64,000 nucleotides of DNA from Loxodes magnus (taxonomy: Eukaryota; Ciliophora; Karyorelictea; Loxodida; Loxodidae): the NCBI GenBank assembly GCA_946699065.1, contig CAMPDV010002176.1:19827-83826 (forward strand). The letters are read 5' to 3'. The notes beneath the pieces were generated by a model. The model saw only the letters and a program-made list of their open reading frames with translations. It was not told where the DNA came from and did not search any database. How positions within the stretch are numbered: position 1 is the stretch's first letter; each line of letters starts with the position of its first letter. Of this stretch, positions 1 to 12,300 are shown piece after piece. The position numbers were made by a program, and so were the translations under genes.

Positions 1-1800
1 CTCATTTTCTATTAATACTTACAATTACCTAACTCACACTCTTTTACTTGCTTTTCTACTTCACTTTTATTAGAAATCTTATCTCTCTTTCTCATTTTCT
101 ATCATCACTTTCAATTACCTAACTCACACTCTTTTACTTGCTTTTCTACTTCACTTTTCTTAGAAATCCTATTTCTCTATCTCATTTTCTATTATCACTT
201 ACAATTACCTAACTCACACTCTTTTACTTGCTTTTCTACTTCACTTTTCTTAGAAATCTTATTTCTCTTTCTCATTTTCTATTATTACTTTCAATTACCT
301 AACTCACACTCTTTTACTTGCTTTTCTACTTCACTTTTCTTAGAAATCTTATCTCTCTTTCTCATTTTCTATTAATACTGTCAATTACCTAACTCAGACT
401 CTTTTACTTGCTTTTCTACTTCACTTTTCTTTGAAATCTTATCTCTCTTTCTCATTTTCTATTAATACTTACAATTACCTAACTCACACTCTTTTACTTG
501 CTTTTCTACTTCACTTTTATTAGAAATCTTATCTCTCTTTCTCATTTTCTATCATCACTTTCAATTACCTAACTCAGACTCTTTTACTTGCTTTTCTACT
601 TCACTTTTCTTAGAAATCTTATCTCTCTTTCTCATTTTCTATTAATACTGTCAATTACCTAACTCAGACTCTTTTACTTGCTTTTCTACTTCACTTTTAT
701 TAGAAATCTTATCTCTCTTTCTCATTTTCTATCATCACTTTCAATTACCTAACTCAGACTCTTTTACTTGCTTTTCTACTTCACTTTTCTTAGAAATCTT
801 ATCTCTCTTTCTCATTTTCTATCATCACTTTCAATTACCTAACTCAGACTCTTTTACTTGCTTTTCTACTTCACTTTTCTTAGAAATCTTATCTCTCTTT
901 CTCATTTTCTATTATTACTTTAAATTACCTAACTCACACTCTTTTACTTGCTTTTCTACTTCACTTTTATTAGAAATCCTATTTCTCTTTCTCATTTTCT
1001 ATTATCACTTACAATTACCTAACTCACACTCTTTTACTTGCTTTTCTACTTCACTTTTCTTAGAAATCTTATCTCTCTTTCTCATTTTCTATCATCACTT
1101 TCAATTACCTAACTCAGACTCTTTTACTTGCTTTTCTACTTCACTTTTCTTAGAAATCCTATTTCTCTTTCTCATTTTCTATTAATACTTACAATTACCT
1201 AACTCAGACTCTTTTACTTGCTTTTCTACTTCACTTTTATTAGAAATCCTATTTCTCTTTCTCATTTTCTATTATCACTTACAATTACCTAACTCACACT
1301 CTTTTACTTGCTTTTCTACTTCACTTTTCTTAGAAATCTTATCTCTCTTTCTCATTTTCTATTATTACTTTAAATTACCTAACTCACACTCTTTTACTTG
1401 CTTTTCTACTTCACTTTTATTAGAAATCCTATTTCTCTTTCTCATTTTCTATTATCACTTACAATTACCTAACTCACACTCTTTTACTTGCTTTTCTACT
1501 TCACTTTTCTTAGAAATCTTATCTCTCTTTCTCATTTTCTATCATCACTTTCAATTACCTAACTCAGACTCTTTTACTTGCTTTTCTACTTCACTTTTCT
1601 TAGAAATCCTATTTCTCTTTCTCATTTTCTATTAATACTTACAATTACCTAACTCAGACTCTTTTACTTGCTTTTCTACTTCACTTTTATTAGAAATCCT
1701 ATTTCTCTTTCTCATTTTCTATTATCACTTACAATTACCTAACTCACACTCTTTTACTTGCTTTTCTACTTCACTTTTCTTAGAAATCTTATCTCTCTTT
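1..1800 (+). repeat. Register-perfect satellite block, 20 monomers
   Basis: Twenty monomers follow each other with no insertion or deletion. The first ten are a mixed set of ATTAATAC, ATCATCAC, ATTATCAC and ATTATTAC types, including one CTTTG monomer at 361-450 and a rare CTCTATCTC variant near 170-185. The monomer at 181-270 carries the uncommon CTTATTTC combination of the 79/83 pair. The second half is a perfect duplication, listed separately. No gene is present. Confidence 0.95.
901..1800 (+). repeat. Perfect tandem duplication of a 5-monomer (450-bp) unit
   Basis: Bases 901-1350 and 1351-1800 read as identical. Monomer order in each copy: ATTATTAC-TTAAA with ATTAG and type II; ATTATCAC-TTACA type I; ATCATCAC-TTTCA with CAGACT and type II; ATTAATAC-TTACA with CAGACT, ATTAG and type II; ATTATCAC-TTACA type I. 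The absence of differences across ten monomers indicates recent unequal exchange or slippage by five monomers. The same 450-bp order reappears at 52075-52524. Confidence 0.93.
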
Positions 1801-2434
1801 CTCATTTTCTATTAATACTACTTTTCAATTACCTAACTCACACTCTTTTACTTGCTTTTCTACTTCACTTTTATTAGAAATCCTATTTCTCTTTCTCATT
1901 TTCTATTATCACTTACAATTACCTAACTCACACTCTTTTACTTGCTTTTCTACTTCACTTTTCTTAGAAATCTTATCTCTCTTTCTCATTTTCTATTAAT
2001 ACTATCAATTACCTAACTCACACTCTTTTACTTGCTTTTCTACTTCACTTTTATTAGAAATCCTATTTCTCTTTCTCATTTTCTATTATCACTTACAATT
2101 ACCTAACTCACACTCTTTTACTTGCTTTTCTACTTCACTTTTCTTAGAAATCTTATCTCTCTTTCTCATTTTCTATCATCACTTTCAATTACCTAACTCA
2201 CACTCTTTTACTTGCTTTTCTACTTCACTTTTCTTAGAAATCTTATCTCTCTTTCTCATTTTCTATCATCACTTTCAATTACCTAACTCAGACTCTTTTA
2301 CTTGCTTTTCTACTTCACTTTTCTTAGAAATCCTATTTCTCTTTCTCATTTTCTATTAATACTATCAATTACCTAACTCACACTCTTTTACTTGCTTTTC
2401 TACTTCACTTTTCTTAGAAATCTTATCTCTCTTT

Positions 2435-2472
2435 CTCATTTTCTATCATCACTTTCAATTACCTAACTCAGA
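2435..2472 (+). repeat. Truncated 38-bp monomer
   Basis: The unit runs from CTCATTTTCT to CAGA and then passes directly into the CTCATTTTCT of the next monomer, losing 52 bases. The junction shares the trinucleotide CTC, which occurs both after CAGA and at the monomer start. This fits deletion at short homology. Confidence 0.9.
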
Positions 2473-2562
2473 CTCATTTTCTATCATCACTTTCAATTAC
2501 CTAACTCAGACTCTTTTACTTGCTTTTCTACTTCACTTTTATTAGAAATCCTATTTCTCTTT

Positions 2563-2605
2563 CTCATTTTCTACTTCACTTTTATTAGAAATCCTATTTC
2601 TCTTT
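2563..2605 (+). repeat. Truncated 43-bp monomer
   Basis: CTCATTTTCTA is joined to CTTCACTTTTATTAG, skipping 47 bases. Both parental sites contain TTTTCTA (positions 5-11 and 52-58 of the monomer), so the junction lies in 7 bases of homology. The lost segment is close to half a monomer, in line with the weak half-repeat structure inside the 90-bp unit. It lies one monomer after the 38-bp unit; together they total 81 bp. Confidence 0.9.
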
Positions 2606-3415
2606 CTCATTTTCTATTATCACTTACAATTACCTAACTCACACTCTTTTACTTGCTTTTCTACTTCACTTTTCTTAGAAATCTTATCTCTCTTTCTCAT
2701 TTTCTATCATCACTTTCAATTACCTAACTCAGACTCTTTTACTTGCTTTTCTACTTCACTTTTATTAGAAATCCTATTTCTCTTTCTCATTTTCTATTAT
2801 CACTTACAATTACCTAACTCACACTCTTTTACTTGCTTTTCTACTTCACTTTTCTTAGAAATCTTATCTCTCTTTCTCATTTTCTATTATCACTTTCAAT
2901 TACCTAACTCAGACTCTTTTACTTGCTTTTCTACTTCACTTTTCTTAGAAATCTTATCTCTCTTTCTCATTTTCTATCATCACTTTAAATTACCTAACTC
3001 ACACTCTTTTACTTGCTTTTCTACTTCACTTTTATTAGAAATCCTATTTCTCTTTCTCATTTTCTATTAATACTTACAATTACCTAACTCACACTCTTTT
3101 ACTTGCTTTTCTACTTCACTTTTCTTAGAAATCTTATCTCTCTTTCTCATTTTCTATTATTACTTTAAATTACCTAACTCACACTCTTTTACTTGCTTTT
3201 CTACTTCACTTTTCTTAGAAATCTTATCTCTCTTTCTCATTTTCTATCATCACTTTCAATTACCTAACTCACACTCTTTTACTTGCTTTTCTACTTCACT
3301 TTTCTTAGAAATCTTATCTCTCTTTCTCATTTTCTATTATTACTTTCAATTAACTAACTCACACTCTTTTACTTGCTTTTCTACTTCACTTTTCTTAGAA
3401 ATCTTATCTCTCTTT

Positions 3416-3534
3416 CTCATTTTCTATTAATACTGTCAATTACCTAACTCAGACTCTTTTACTTACAATTACCTAACTCAGACTCTTTTACTTGCTTTTC
3501 TACTTCACTTTTCTTAGAAATCTTATCTCTCTTT
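3416..3534 (+). repeat. Chimeric 119-bp monomer from a multi-monomer deletion
   Basis: After CAGACTCTTTTACTT the sequence jumps to ACAATTACC and runs through CAGACT a second time. Against the intact copy at 7261-7620 this is one 241-bp deletion, with ACTT shared at the junction: an ATTAATAC-TG monomer is fused to the later ATTATTAC-TTACA monomer. It therefore looks like a 29-bp insertion but is better explained as a deletion. Confidence 0.85.
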
Positions 3535-3660
3535 CTCATTTTCTATTAATACTTTAAATTACCTAACTCACACTCTTTTACTTGCTTTTCTACTTCACTT
3601 TTCTTTGAAATCTTATCTTGCTTTTCTACTTCACTTTTATTAGAAATCTTATCTCTCTTT
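3535..3660 (+). repeat. Chimeric 126-bp monomer from a second deletion
   Basis: CTTTGAAATCTTATCT passes directly into TGCTTTTCTACTTCAC, so the end segment appears twice (CTTTG, then ATTAG). Against 7621-8250 this is a 504-bp deletion that joins the CTTTG monomer to the ATTAATAC-TTACA/ATTAG monomer six units on. The two neighbouring deletions (241 + 504 = 745 bp) exactly account for the change in offset to the second copy, from 3845 to 4590 bp. Confidence 0.85.
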
Positions 3661-4740
3661 CTCATTTTCTATTATCACTTTCAATTACCTAACTCACACT
3701 CTTTTACTTGCTTTTCTACTTCACTTTTCTTAGAAATCTTATCTCTCTTTCTCATTTTCTATTAATACTGTCAATTACCTAACTCAGACTCTTTTACTTG
3801 CTTTTCTACTTCACTTTTATTAGAAATCCTATTTCTCTTTCTCATTTTCTATTATCACTTACAATTACCTAACTCACACTCTTTTACTTGCTTTTCTACT
3901 TCACTTTTCTTAGAAATCTTATCTCTCTTTCTCATTTTCTATTAATACTGTCAATTACCTAACTCACACTCTTTTACTTGCTTTTCTACTTCACTTTTCT
4001 TAGAAATCTTATCTCTCTTTCTCATTTTCTATTATTACTTTAAATTACCTAACTCACACTCTTTTACTTGCTTTTCTACTTCACTTTTCTTAGAAATCTT
4101 ATCTCTCTTTCTCATTTTCTATTATCACTTTCAATTACCTAACTCAGACTCTTTTACTTGCTTTTCTACTTCACTTTTCTTAGAAATCTTATCTCTCTTT
4201 CTCATTTTCTATTATTACTGTCAATTACCTAACTCAGACTCTTTTACTTGCTTTTCTACTTCACTTTTCTTAGAAATCTTATCTCTCTTTCTCATTTTCT
4301 ATCATCACTTTAAATTACCTAACTCACACTCTTTTACTTGCTTTTCTACTTCACTTTTCTTAGAAATCTTATCTCTCTTTCTCATTTTCTATTATTACTT
4401 ACAATAACCTAACTCACACTCTTTTACTTGCTTTTCTACTTCACTTTTCTTAGAAATCTTATCTCTCTTTCTCATTTTCTATCATCACTTTAAATTACCT
4501 AACTCACACTCTTTTACTTGCTTTTCTACTTCACTTTTCTTAGAAATCTTATCTCTCTTTCTCATTTTCTATTATTACTTTCAATTACCTAACTCACACT
4601 CTTTTACTTGCTTTTCTACTTCACTTTTATTAGAAATCTTATCTCTCTTTCTCATTTTCTATCATCACTTACAATTACCTAACTCACACTCTTTTACTTG
4701 CTTTTCTACTTCACTTTTCTTAGAAATCTTATCTCTCTTT

Positions 4741-5481
4741 CTCATTTTCTATTATTACTTTAAATTACCTAACTCACACTCTTTTACTTGCTTTTCTACT
4801 TCACTTTTATTAGAAATCCTATTTCTCTTTCTCATTTTCTATTATCACTTACAATTACCTAACTCACACTCTTTTACTTGCTTTTCTACTTCACTTTTCT
4901 TAGAAATCTTATCTCTCTTTCTCATTTTCTATCATCACTTTCAATTACCTAACTCAGACTCTTTTACTTGCTTTTCTACTTCACTTTTATTAGAAATCCT
5001 ATTTCTCTTTCTCATTTTCTATTAATACTTACAATTACCTAACTCAGACTCTTTTACTTGCTTTTCTACTTCACTTTTATTAGAAATCCTATTTCTCTTT
5101 CTCATTTTCTATTATCACTTACAATTACCTAACTCACACTCTTTTACTTGCTTTTCTACTTCACTTTTCTTAGAAATCTTATCTCTCTTTCTCATTTTCT
5201 ATTAATACTATCAATTACCTAACTCACACTCTTTTACTTGCTTTTCTACTTCACTTTTATTAGAAATCCTATTTCTCTTTCTCATTTTCTATTATCACTT
5301 ACAATTACCTAACTCACACTCTTTTACTTGCTTTTCTACTTCACTTTTCTTAGAAATCTTATCTCTCTTTCTCATTTTCTATCATCACTTTCAATTACCT
5401 AACTCAGACTCTTTTACTTGCTTTTCTACTTCACTTTTCTTAGAAATCCTATTTCTCTTTCTCATTTTCTATTAATACTAT
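4741..5481 (+). repeat. 741-bp segment repeated at the right end of the window
   Basis: The monomer order and all diagnostic bases are the same as at 63260-64000, with no length change (constant offset 58519). The match is cut by the window end, so the true shared length is unknown. The segment also resembles 1351-1800, differing at CTTAG versus ATTAG in the third monomer. Confidence 0.88.
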
Positions 5482-5730
5482 CAATTACCTAACTCACACT
5501 CTTTTACTTGCTTTTCTACTTCACTTTTCTTAGAAATCTTATCTCTCTTTCTCATTTTCTATCATCACTTTCAATTACCTAACTCAGACTCTTTTACTTG
5601 CTTTTCTACTTCACTTTTCTTAGAAATCCTATTTCTCTTTCTCATTTTCTATTAATACTATCAATTACCTAACTCACACTCTTTTACTTGCTTTTCTACT
5701 TCACTTTTCTTAGAAATCTTATCTCTCTTT
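5371..5730 (+). repeat. Perfect 180-bp dimer in two copies
   Basis: ATCATCAC-TTTCA/CAGACT/type II followed by ATTAATAC-TATCA/CACACT/type I is present at 5371-5550 and again at 5551-5730 without a difference. The next monomer breaks the pattern with CACACT. It shows that local expansion can proceed by dimers. Confidence 0.9.
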
Positions 5731-7080
5731 CTCATTTTCTATCATCACTTTCAATTACCTAACTCACACTCTTTTACTTGCTTTTCTACTTCACTTTTCT
5801 TAGAAATCCTATTTCTCTTTCTCATTTTCTATTATCACTTACAATTACCTAACTCACACTCTTTTACTTGCTTTTCTACTTCACTTTTCTTAGAAATCTT
5901 ATCTCTCTTTCTCATTTTCTATCATCACTTTCAATTACCTAACTCAGACTCTTTTACTTGCTTTTCTACTTCACTTTTCTTAGAAATCCTATTTCTCTTT
6001 CTCATTTTCTATTAATACTTACAATTACCTAACTCAGACTCTTTTACTTGCTTTTCTACTTCACTTTTATTAGAAATCCTATTTCTCTTTCTCATTTTCT
6101 ATTATCACTTACAATTACCTAACTCACACTCTTTTACTTGCTTTTCTACTTCACTTTTCTTAGAAATCTTATCTCTCTTTCTCATTTTCTATTAATACTA
6201 TCAATTACCTAACTCACACTCTTTTACTTGCTTTTCTACTTCACTTTTATTAGAAATCCTATTTCTCTTTCTCATTTTCTATTATCACTTACAATTACCT
6301 AACTCACACTCTTTTACTTGCTTTTCTACTTCACTTTTCTTAGAAATCTTATCTCTCTTTCTCATTTTCTATCATCACTTTCAATTACCTAACTCAGACT
6401 CTTTTACTTGCTTTTCTACTTCACTTTTATTAGAAATCCTATTTCTCTTTCTCATTTTCTATTATCACTTACAATTACCTAACTCACACTCTTTTACTTG
6501 CTTTTCTACTTCACTTTTCTTAGAAATCTTATCTCTCTTTCTCATTTTCTATCATCACTTTCAATTACCTAACTCAGACTCTTTTACTTGCTTTTCTACT
6601 TCACTTTTATTAGAAATCCTATTTCTCTTTCTCATTTTCTATTATCACTTACAATTACCTAACTCACACTCTTTTACTTGCTTTTCTACTTCACTTTTCT
6701 TAGAAATCTTATCTCTCTTTCTCATTTTCTATTATCACTTTCAATTACCTAACTCAGACTCTTTTACTTGCTTTTCTACTTCACTTTTCTTAGAAATCTT
6801 ATCTCTCTTTCTCATTTTCTATCATCACTTTAAATTACCTAACTCACACTCTTTTACTTGCTTTTCTACTTCACTTTTATTAGAAATCCTATTTCTCTTT
6901 CTCATTTTCTATTAATACTTACAATTACCTAACTCACACTCTTTTACTTGCTTTTCTACTTCACTTTTCTTAGAAATCTTATCTCTCTTTCTCATTTTCT
7001 ATTATTACTTTAAATTACCTAACTCACACTCTTTTACTTGCTTTTCTACTTCACTTTTCTTAGAAATCTTATCTCTCTTT

Positions 7081-9330
7081 CTCATTTTCTATCATCACTT
7101 TCAATTACCTAACTCACACTCTTTTACTTGCTTTTCTACTTCACTTTTCTTAGAAATCTTATCTCTCTTTCTCATTTTCTATTATTACTTTCAATTAACT
7201 AACTCACACTCTTTTACTTGCTTTTCTACTTCACTTTTCTTAGAAATCTTATCTCTCTTTCTCATTTTCTATTAATACTGTCAATTACCTAACTCAGACT
7301 CTTTTACTTGCTTTTCTACTTCACTTTTCTTAGAAATCTTATCTCTCTTTCTCATTTTCTATCATCACTTTCAATTACCTAACTCAGACTCTTTTACTTG
7401 CTTTTCTACTTCACTTTTCTTAGAAATCTTATCTCTCTTTCTCATTTTCTATTAATACTGTCAATTACCTAACTCACACTCTTTTACTTGCTTTTCTACT
7501 TCACTTTTATTAGAAATCCTATTTCTCTTTCTCATTTTCTATTATTACTTACAATTACCTAACTCAGACTCTTTTACTTGCTTTTCTACTTCACTTTTCT
7601 TAGAAATCTTATCTCTCTTTCTCATTTTCTATTAATACTTTAAATTACCTAACTCACACTCTTTTACTTGCTTTTCTACTTCACTTTTCTTTGAAATCTT
7701 ATCTCTCTTTCTCATTTTCTATTAATACTTACAATTACCTAACTCACACTCTTTTACTTGCTTTTCTACTTCACTTTTCTTAGAAATCCTATTTCTCTTT
7801 CTCATTTTCTATCATCACTTTCAATTACCTAACTCAGACTCTTTTACTTGCTTTTCTACTTCACTTTTCTTAGAAATCTTATCTCTCTTTCTCATTTTCT
7901 ATCATCACTTTAAATTACCTAACTCACACTCTTTTACTTGCTTTTCTACTTCACTTTTATTAGAAATCCTATTTCTCTTTCTCATTTTCTATTATCACTT
8001 ACAATTACCTAACTCACACTCTTTTACTTGCTTTTCTACTTCACTTTTCTTAGAAATCTTATCTCTCTTTCTCATTTTCTATTATTACTTTCAATTACCT
8101 AACTCAGACTCTTTTACTTGCTTTTCTACTTCACTTTTCTTTGAAATCTTATCTCTCTTTCTCATTTTCTATTAATACTTACAATTACCTAACTCACACT
8201 CTTTTACTTGCTTTTCTACTTCACTTTTATTAGAAATCTTATCTCTCTTTCTCATTTTCTATTATCACTTTCAATTACCTAACTCACACTCTTTTACTTG
8301 CTTTTCTACTTCACTTTTCTTAGAAATCTTATCTCTCTTTCTCATTTTCTATTAATACTGTCAATTACCTAACTCAGACTCTTTTACTTGCTTTTCTACT
8401 TCACTTTTATTAGAAATCCTATTTCTCTTTCTCATTTTCTATTATCACTTACAATTACCTAACTCACACTCTTTTACTTGCTTTTCTACTTCACTTTTCT
8501 TAGAAATCTTATCTCTCTTTCTCATTTTCTATTAATACTGTCAATTACCTAACTCACACTCTTTTACTTGCTTTTCTACTTCACTTTTCTTAGAAATCTT
8601 ATCTCTCTTTCTCATTTTCTATTATTACTTTAAATTACCTAACTCACACTCTTTTACTTGCTTTTCTACTTCACTTTTCTTAGAAATCTTATCTCTCTTT
8701 CTCATTTTCTATTATCACTTTCAATTACCTAACTCAGACTCTTTTACTTGCTTTTCTACTTCACTTTTCTTAGAAATCTTATCTCTCTTTCTCATTTTCT
8801 ATTATTACTGTCAATTACCTAACTCAGACTCTTTTACTTGCTTTTCTACTTCACTTTTCTTAGAAATCTTATCTCTCTTTCTCATTTTCTATCATCACTT
8901 TAAATTACCTAACTCACACTCTTTTACTTGCTTTTCTACTTCACTTTTCTTAGAAATCTTATCTCTCTTTCTCATTTTCTATTATTACTTACAATAACCT
9001 AACTCACACTCTTTTACTTGCTTTTCTACTTCACTTTTCTTAGAAATCTTATCTCTCTTTCTCATTTTCTATCATCACTTTAAATTACCTAACTCACACT
9101 CTTTTACTTGCTTTTCTACTTCACTTTTCTTAGAAATCTTATCTCTCTTTCTCATTTTCTATTATTACTTTCAATTACCTAACTCACACTCTTTTACTTG
9201 CTTTTCTACTTCACTTTTATTAGAAATCTTATCTCTCTTTCTCATTTTCTATCATCACTTACAATTACCTAACTCACACTCTTTTACTTGCTTTTCTACT
9301 TCACTTTTCTTAGAAATCTTATCTCTCTTT
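7081..9330 (+). repeat. Higher-order block, copy 2 (complete, 25 monomers)
   Basis: This is the most complete version of a 2250-bp order also found at 3236-4740 (deleted) and 61005-63259 (five extra bases). Ordered landmarks: ATTATTAC with CAATTAACT at 7171, CTTTG monomers at 7621 and 8071, ATTATTAC-TG at 8791 and CAATAACC at 8971. All monomers are exactly 90 bp. Confidence 0.9.
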
Positions 9331-12300
9331 CTCATTTTCTATTAATACTTTACAATTACCTAACTCACACTCTTTTACTTGCTTTTCTACTTCACTTTTA
9401 TTAGAAATCTTATCTCTCTTTCTCATTTTCTATTATCACTTTCAATTACCTAACTCACACTCTTTTACTTGCTTTTCTACTTCACTTTTCTTAGAAATCT
9501 TATCTCTCTTTCTCATTTTCTATTAATACTGTCAATTACCTAACTCAGACTCTTTTACTTGCTTTTCTACTTCACTTTTATTAGAAATCCTATTTCTCTT
9601 TCTCATTTTCTATTAATACTTACAATTACCTAACTCAGACTCTTTTACTTGCTTTTCTACTTCACTTTTATTAGAAATCCTATTTCTCTTTCTCATTTTC
9701 TATTATCACTTACAATTACCTAACTCACACTCTTTTACTTGCTTTTCTACTTCACTTTTCTTAGAAATCTTATCTCTCTTTCTCATTTTCTATTAATACT
9801 ATCAATTACCTAACTCACACTCTTTTACTTGCTTTTCTACTTCACTTTTATTAGAAATCCTATTTCTCTTTCTCATTTTCTATTATCACTTACAATTACC
9901 TAACTCACACTCTTTTACTTGCTTTTCTACTTCACTTTTCTTAGAAATCTTATCTCTCTTTCTCATTTTCTATCATCACTTTCAATTACCTAACTCAGAC
10001 TCTTTTACTTGCTTTTCTACTTCACTTTTCTTAGAAATCCTATTTCTCTTTCTCATTTTCTATTAATACTATCAATTACCTAACTCACACTCTTTTACTT
10101 GCTTTTCTACTTCACTTTTCTTAGAAATCTTATCTCTCTTTCTCATTTTCTATCATCACTTTCAATTACCTAACTCAGACTCTTTTACTTGCTTTTCTAC
10201 TTCACTTTTCTTAGAAATCCTATTTCTCTTTCTCATTTTCTATTAATACTATCAATTACCTAACTCAGACTCTTTTACTTGCTTTTCTACTTCACTTTTA
10301 TTAGAAATCCTATTTCTCTTTCTCATTTTCTATTATCACTTACAATTACCTAACTCACACTCTTTTACTTGCTTTTCTACTTCACTTTTCTTAGAAATCT
10401 TATCTCTCTTTCTCATTTTCTATCTATCACTTTCAATTACCTAACTCAGACTCTTTTACTTGCTTTTCTACTTCACTTTTATTAGAAATCCTATTTCTCT
10501 TTCTCATTTTCTATTATCACTTACAATTACCTAACTCACACTCTTTTACTTGCTTTTCTACTTCACTTTTCTTAGAAATCTTATCTCTCTTTCTCATTTT
10601 CTATTCATCACTTTCAATTACCTAACTCAGACTCTTTTACTTGCTTTTCTACTTCACTTTTATTAGAAATCCTATTTCTCTTTCTCATTTTCTATTATCA
10701 CTTACAATTACCTAACTCACACTCTTTTACTTGCTTTTCTACTTCACTTTTCTTAGAAATCTTATCTCTCTTTCTCATTTTCTATTATCACTTTCAATTA
10801 CCTAACTCAGACTCTTTTACTTGCTTTTCTACTTCACTTTTCTTAGAAATCTTATCTCTCTTTCTCATTTTCTATTATCACTTTACAATTACCTAACTCA
10901 CACTCTTTTACTTGCTTTTCTACTTCACTTTTATTAGAAATCTTATCTCTCTTTCTCATTTTCTATTAATACTTACAATTACCTAACTCACACTCTTTTA
11001 CTTGCTTTTCTACTTCACTTTTCTTAGAAATCTTATCTCTCTTTCTCATTTTCTATCATCACTTTCAATTACCTAACTCACACTCTTTTACTTGCTTTTC
11101 TACTTCACTTTTCTTAGAAATCTTATCTCTCTTTCTCATTTTCTATCATCACTTTCAATTACCTAACTCACACTCTTTTACTTGCTTTTCTACTTCACTT
11201 TTCTTAGAAATCTTATCTCTCTTTCTCATTTTCTATTATTACTTTCAATTAACTAACTCACACTCTTTTACTTGCTTTTCTACTTCACTTTTCTTAGAAA
11301 TCTTATCTCTCTTTCTCATTTTCTATTAATACTGTCAATTACCTAACTCAGACTCTTTTACTTGCTTTTCTACTTCACTTTTCTTAGAAATCCTATCTCT
11401 CTTTCTCATTTTCTATCATCACTTACAATTACCTAACTCACACTCTTTTACTTGCTTTTCTACTTCACTTTTCTTAGAAATCTTATCTCTCTTTCTCATT
11501 TTCTATTAATACTGTCAATTACCTAACTCACACTCTTTTACTTGCTTTTCTACTTCACTTTTATTAGAAATCCTATTTCTCTTTCTCATTTTCTATTATC
11601 ACTTACAATTACCTAACTCAGACTCTTTTACTTGCTTTTCTACTTCACTTTTCTTAGAAATCTTATCTCTCTTTCTCATTTTCTATTAATCACTTTAAAT
11701 TACCTAACTCACACTCTTTTACTTGCTTTTCTACTTCACTTTTATTAGAAATCCTATTTCTCTTTCTCATTTTCTATTATCACTTACAATTACCTAACTC
11801 ACACTCTTTTACTTGCTTTTCTACTTCACTTTTCTTAGAAATCTTATCTCTCTTTCTCATTTTCTATTAATACTTACAATTACCTAACTCACACTCTTTT
11901 ACTTGCTTTTCTACTTCACTTTTCTTAGAAATCTTATCTCTCTTTCTCATTTTCTATCATCACTTTCAATTACCTAACTCACACTCTTTTACTTGCTTTT
12001 CTACTTCACTTTTCTTAGAAATCTTATCTCTCTTTCTCATTTTCTATCATCACTTTACAATTACCTAACTCACACTCTTTTACTTGCTTTTCTACTTCAC
12101 TTTTATTAGAAATCCTATCTCTCTTTCTCATTTTCTATTATCACTTTACAATTACCTAACTCACACTCTTTTACTTGCTTTTCTACTTCACTTTTCTTAG
12201 AAATCTTATCTCTCTTTCTCATTTTCTATTATTACTTTCAATTACCTAACTCACACTCTTTTACTTGCTTTTCTACTTCACTTTTCTTAGAAATCTTATC

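Larger units (their letters stand above)
1801..3660 (+). repeat. Rearranged satellite block with odd-length monomers
   Basis: About 21 units, of which five are not 90 bp: 94 bp (1801-1894), 38 bp (2435-2472), 43 bp (2563-2605), 119 bp (3416-3534) and 126 bp (3535-3660). The intact monomers belong to the same family as 5191-7260; the order from 2606 to 3415 follows that at about 6451-7260. The 94-bp unit has a 4-base insertion in its variable segment, reading ATTAATACTACTTTTCAATT. No gene is present. Confidence 0.92.
3236..4740 (+). repeat. Higher-order block, copy 1 (two internal deletions)
   Basis: This 1505-bp stretch carries the same monomer order as 7081-9330, less 745 bp removed at the two chimeric monomers. 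Shared rare markers are the CAATTAACT monomer near 3340-3360, the ATTATTAC-TG/CAGACT monomer at 4201 and the CAATAACC monomer at 4381. I saw no substitutions between the retained parts. Confidence 0.85.
3661..9330 (+). repeat. Register-perfect satellite block, 63 monomers
   Basis: Sixty-three consecutive monomers have no length change. Their order shows a 4590-bp (51-monomer) relation: 3661-4740 matches 8251-9330, and the order from 5011 matches that from about 9602. The ATTAATAC-TATCA variant, a marker of the flanking family, occurs between 5191 and 6270 and is absent from the middle of the window. No gene is present. Confidence 0.92.

Noticed and set aside
3416-3660. Insertion of foreign DNA in the 119-bp and 126-bp monomers
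   Set aside because: All bases are satellite sequence, and comparison with 7261-8250 explains both units as deletions joining distant monomers.
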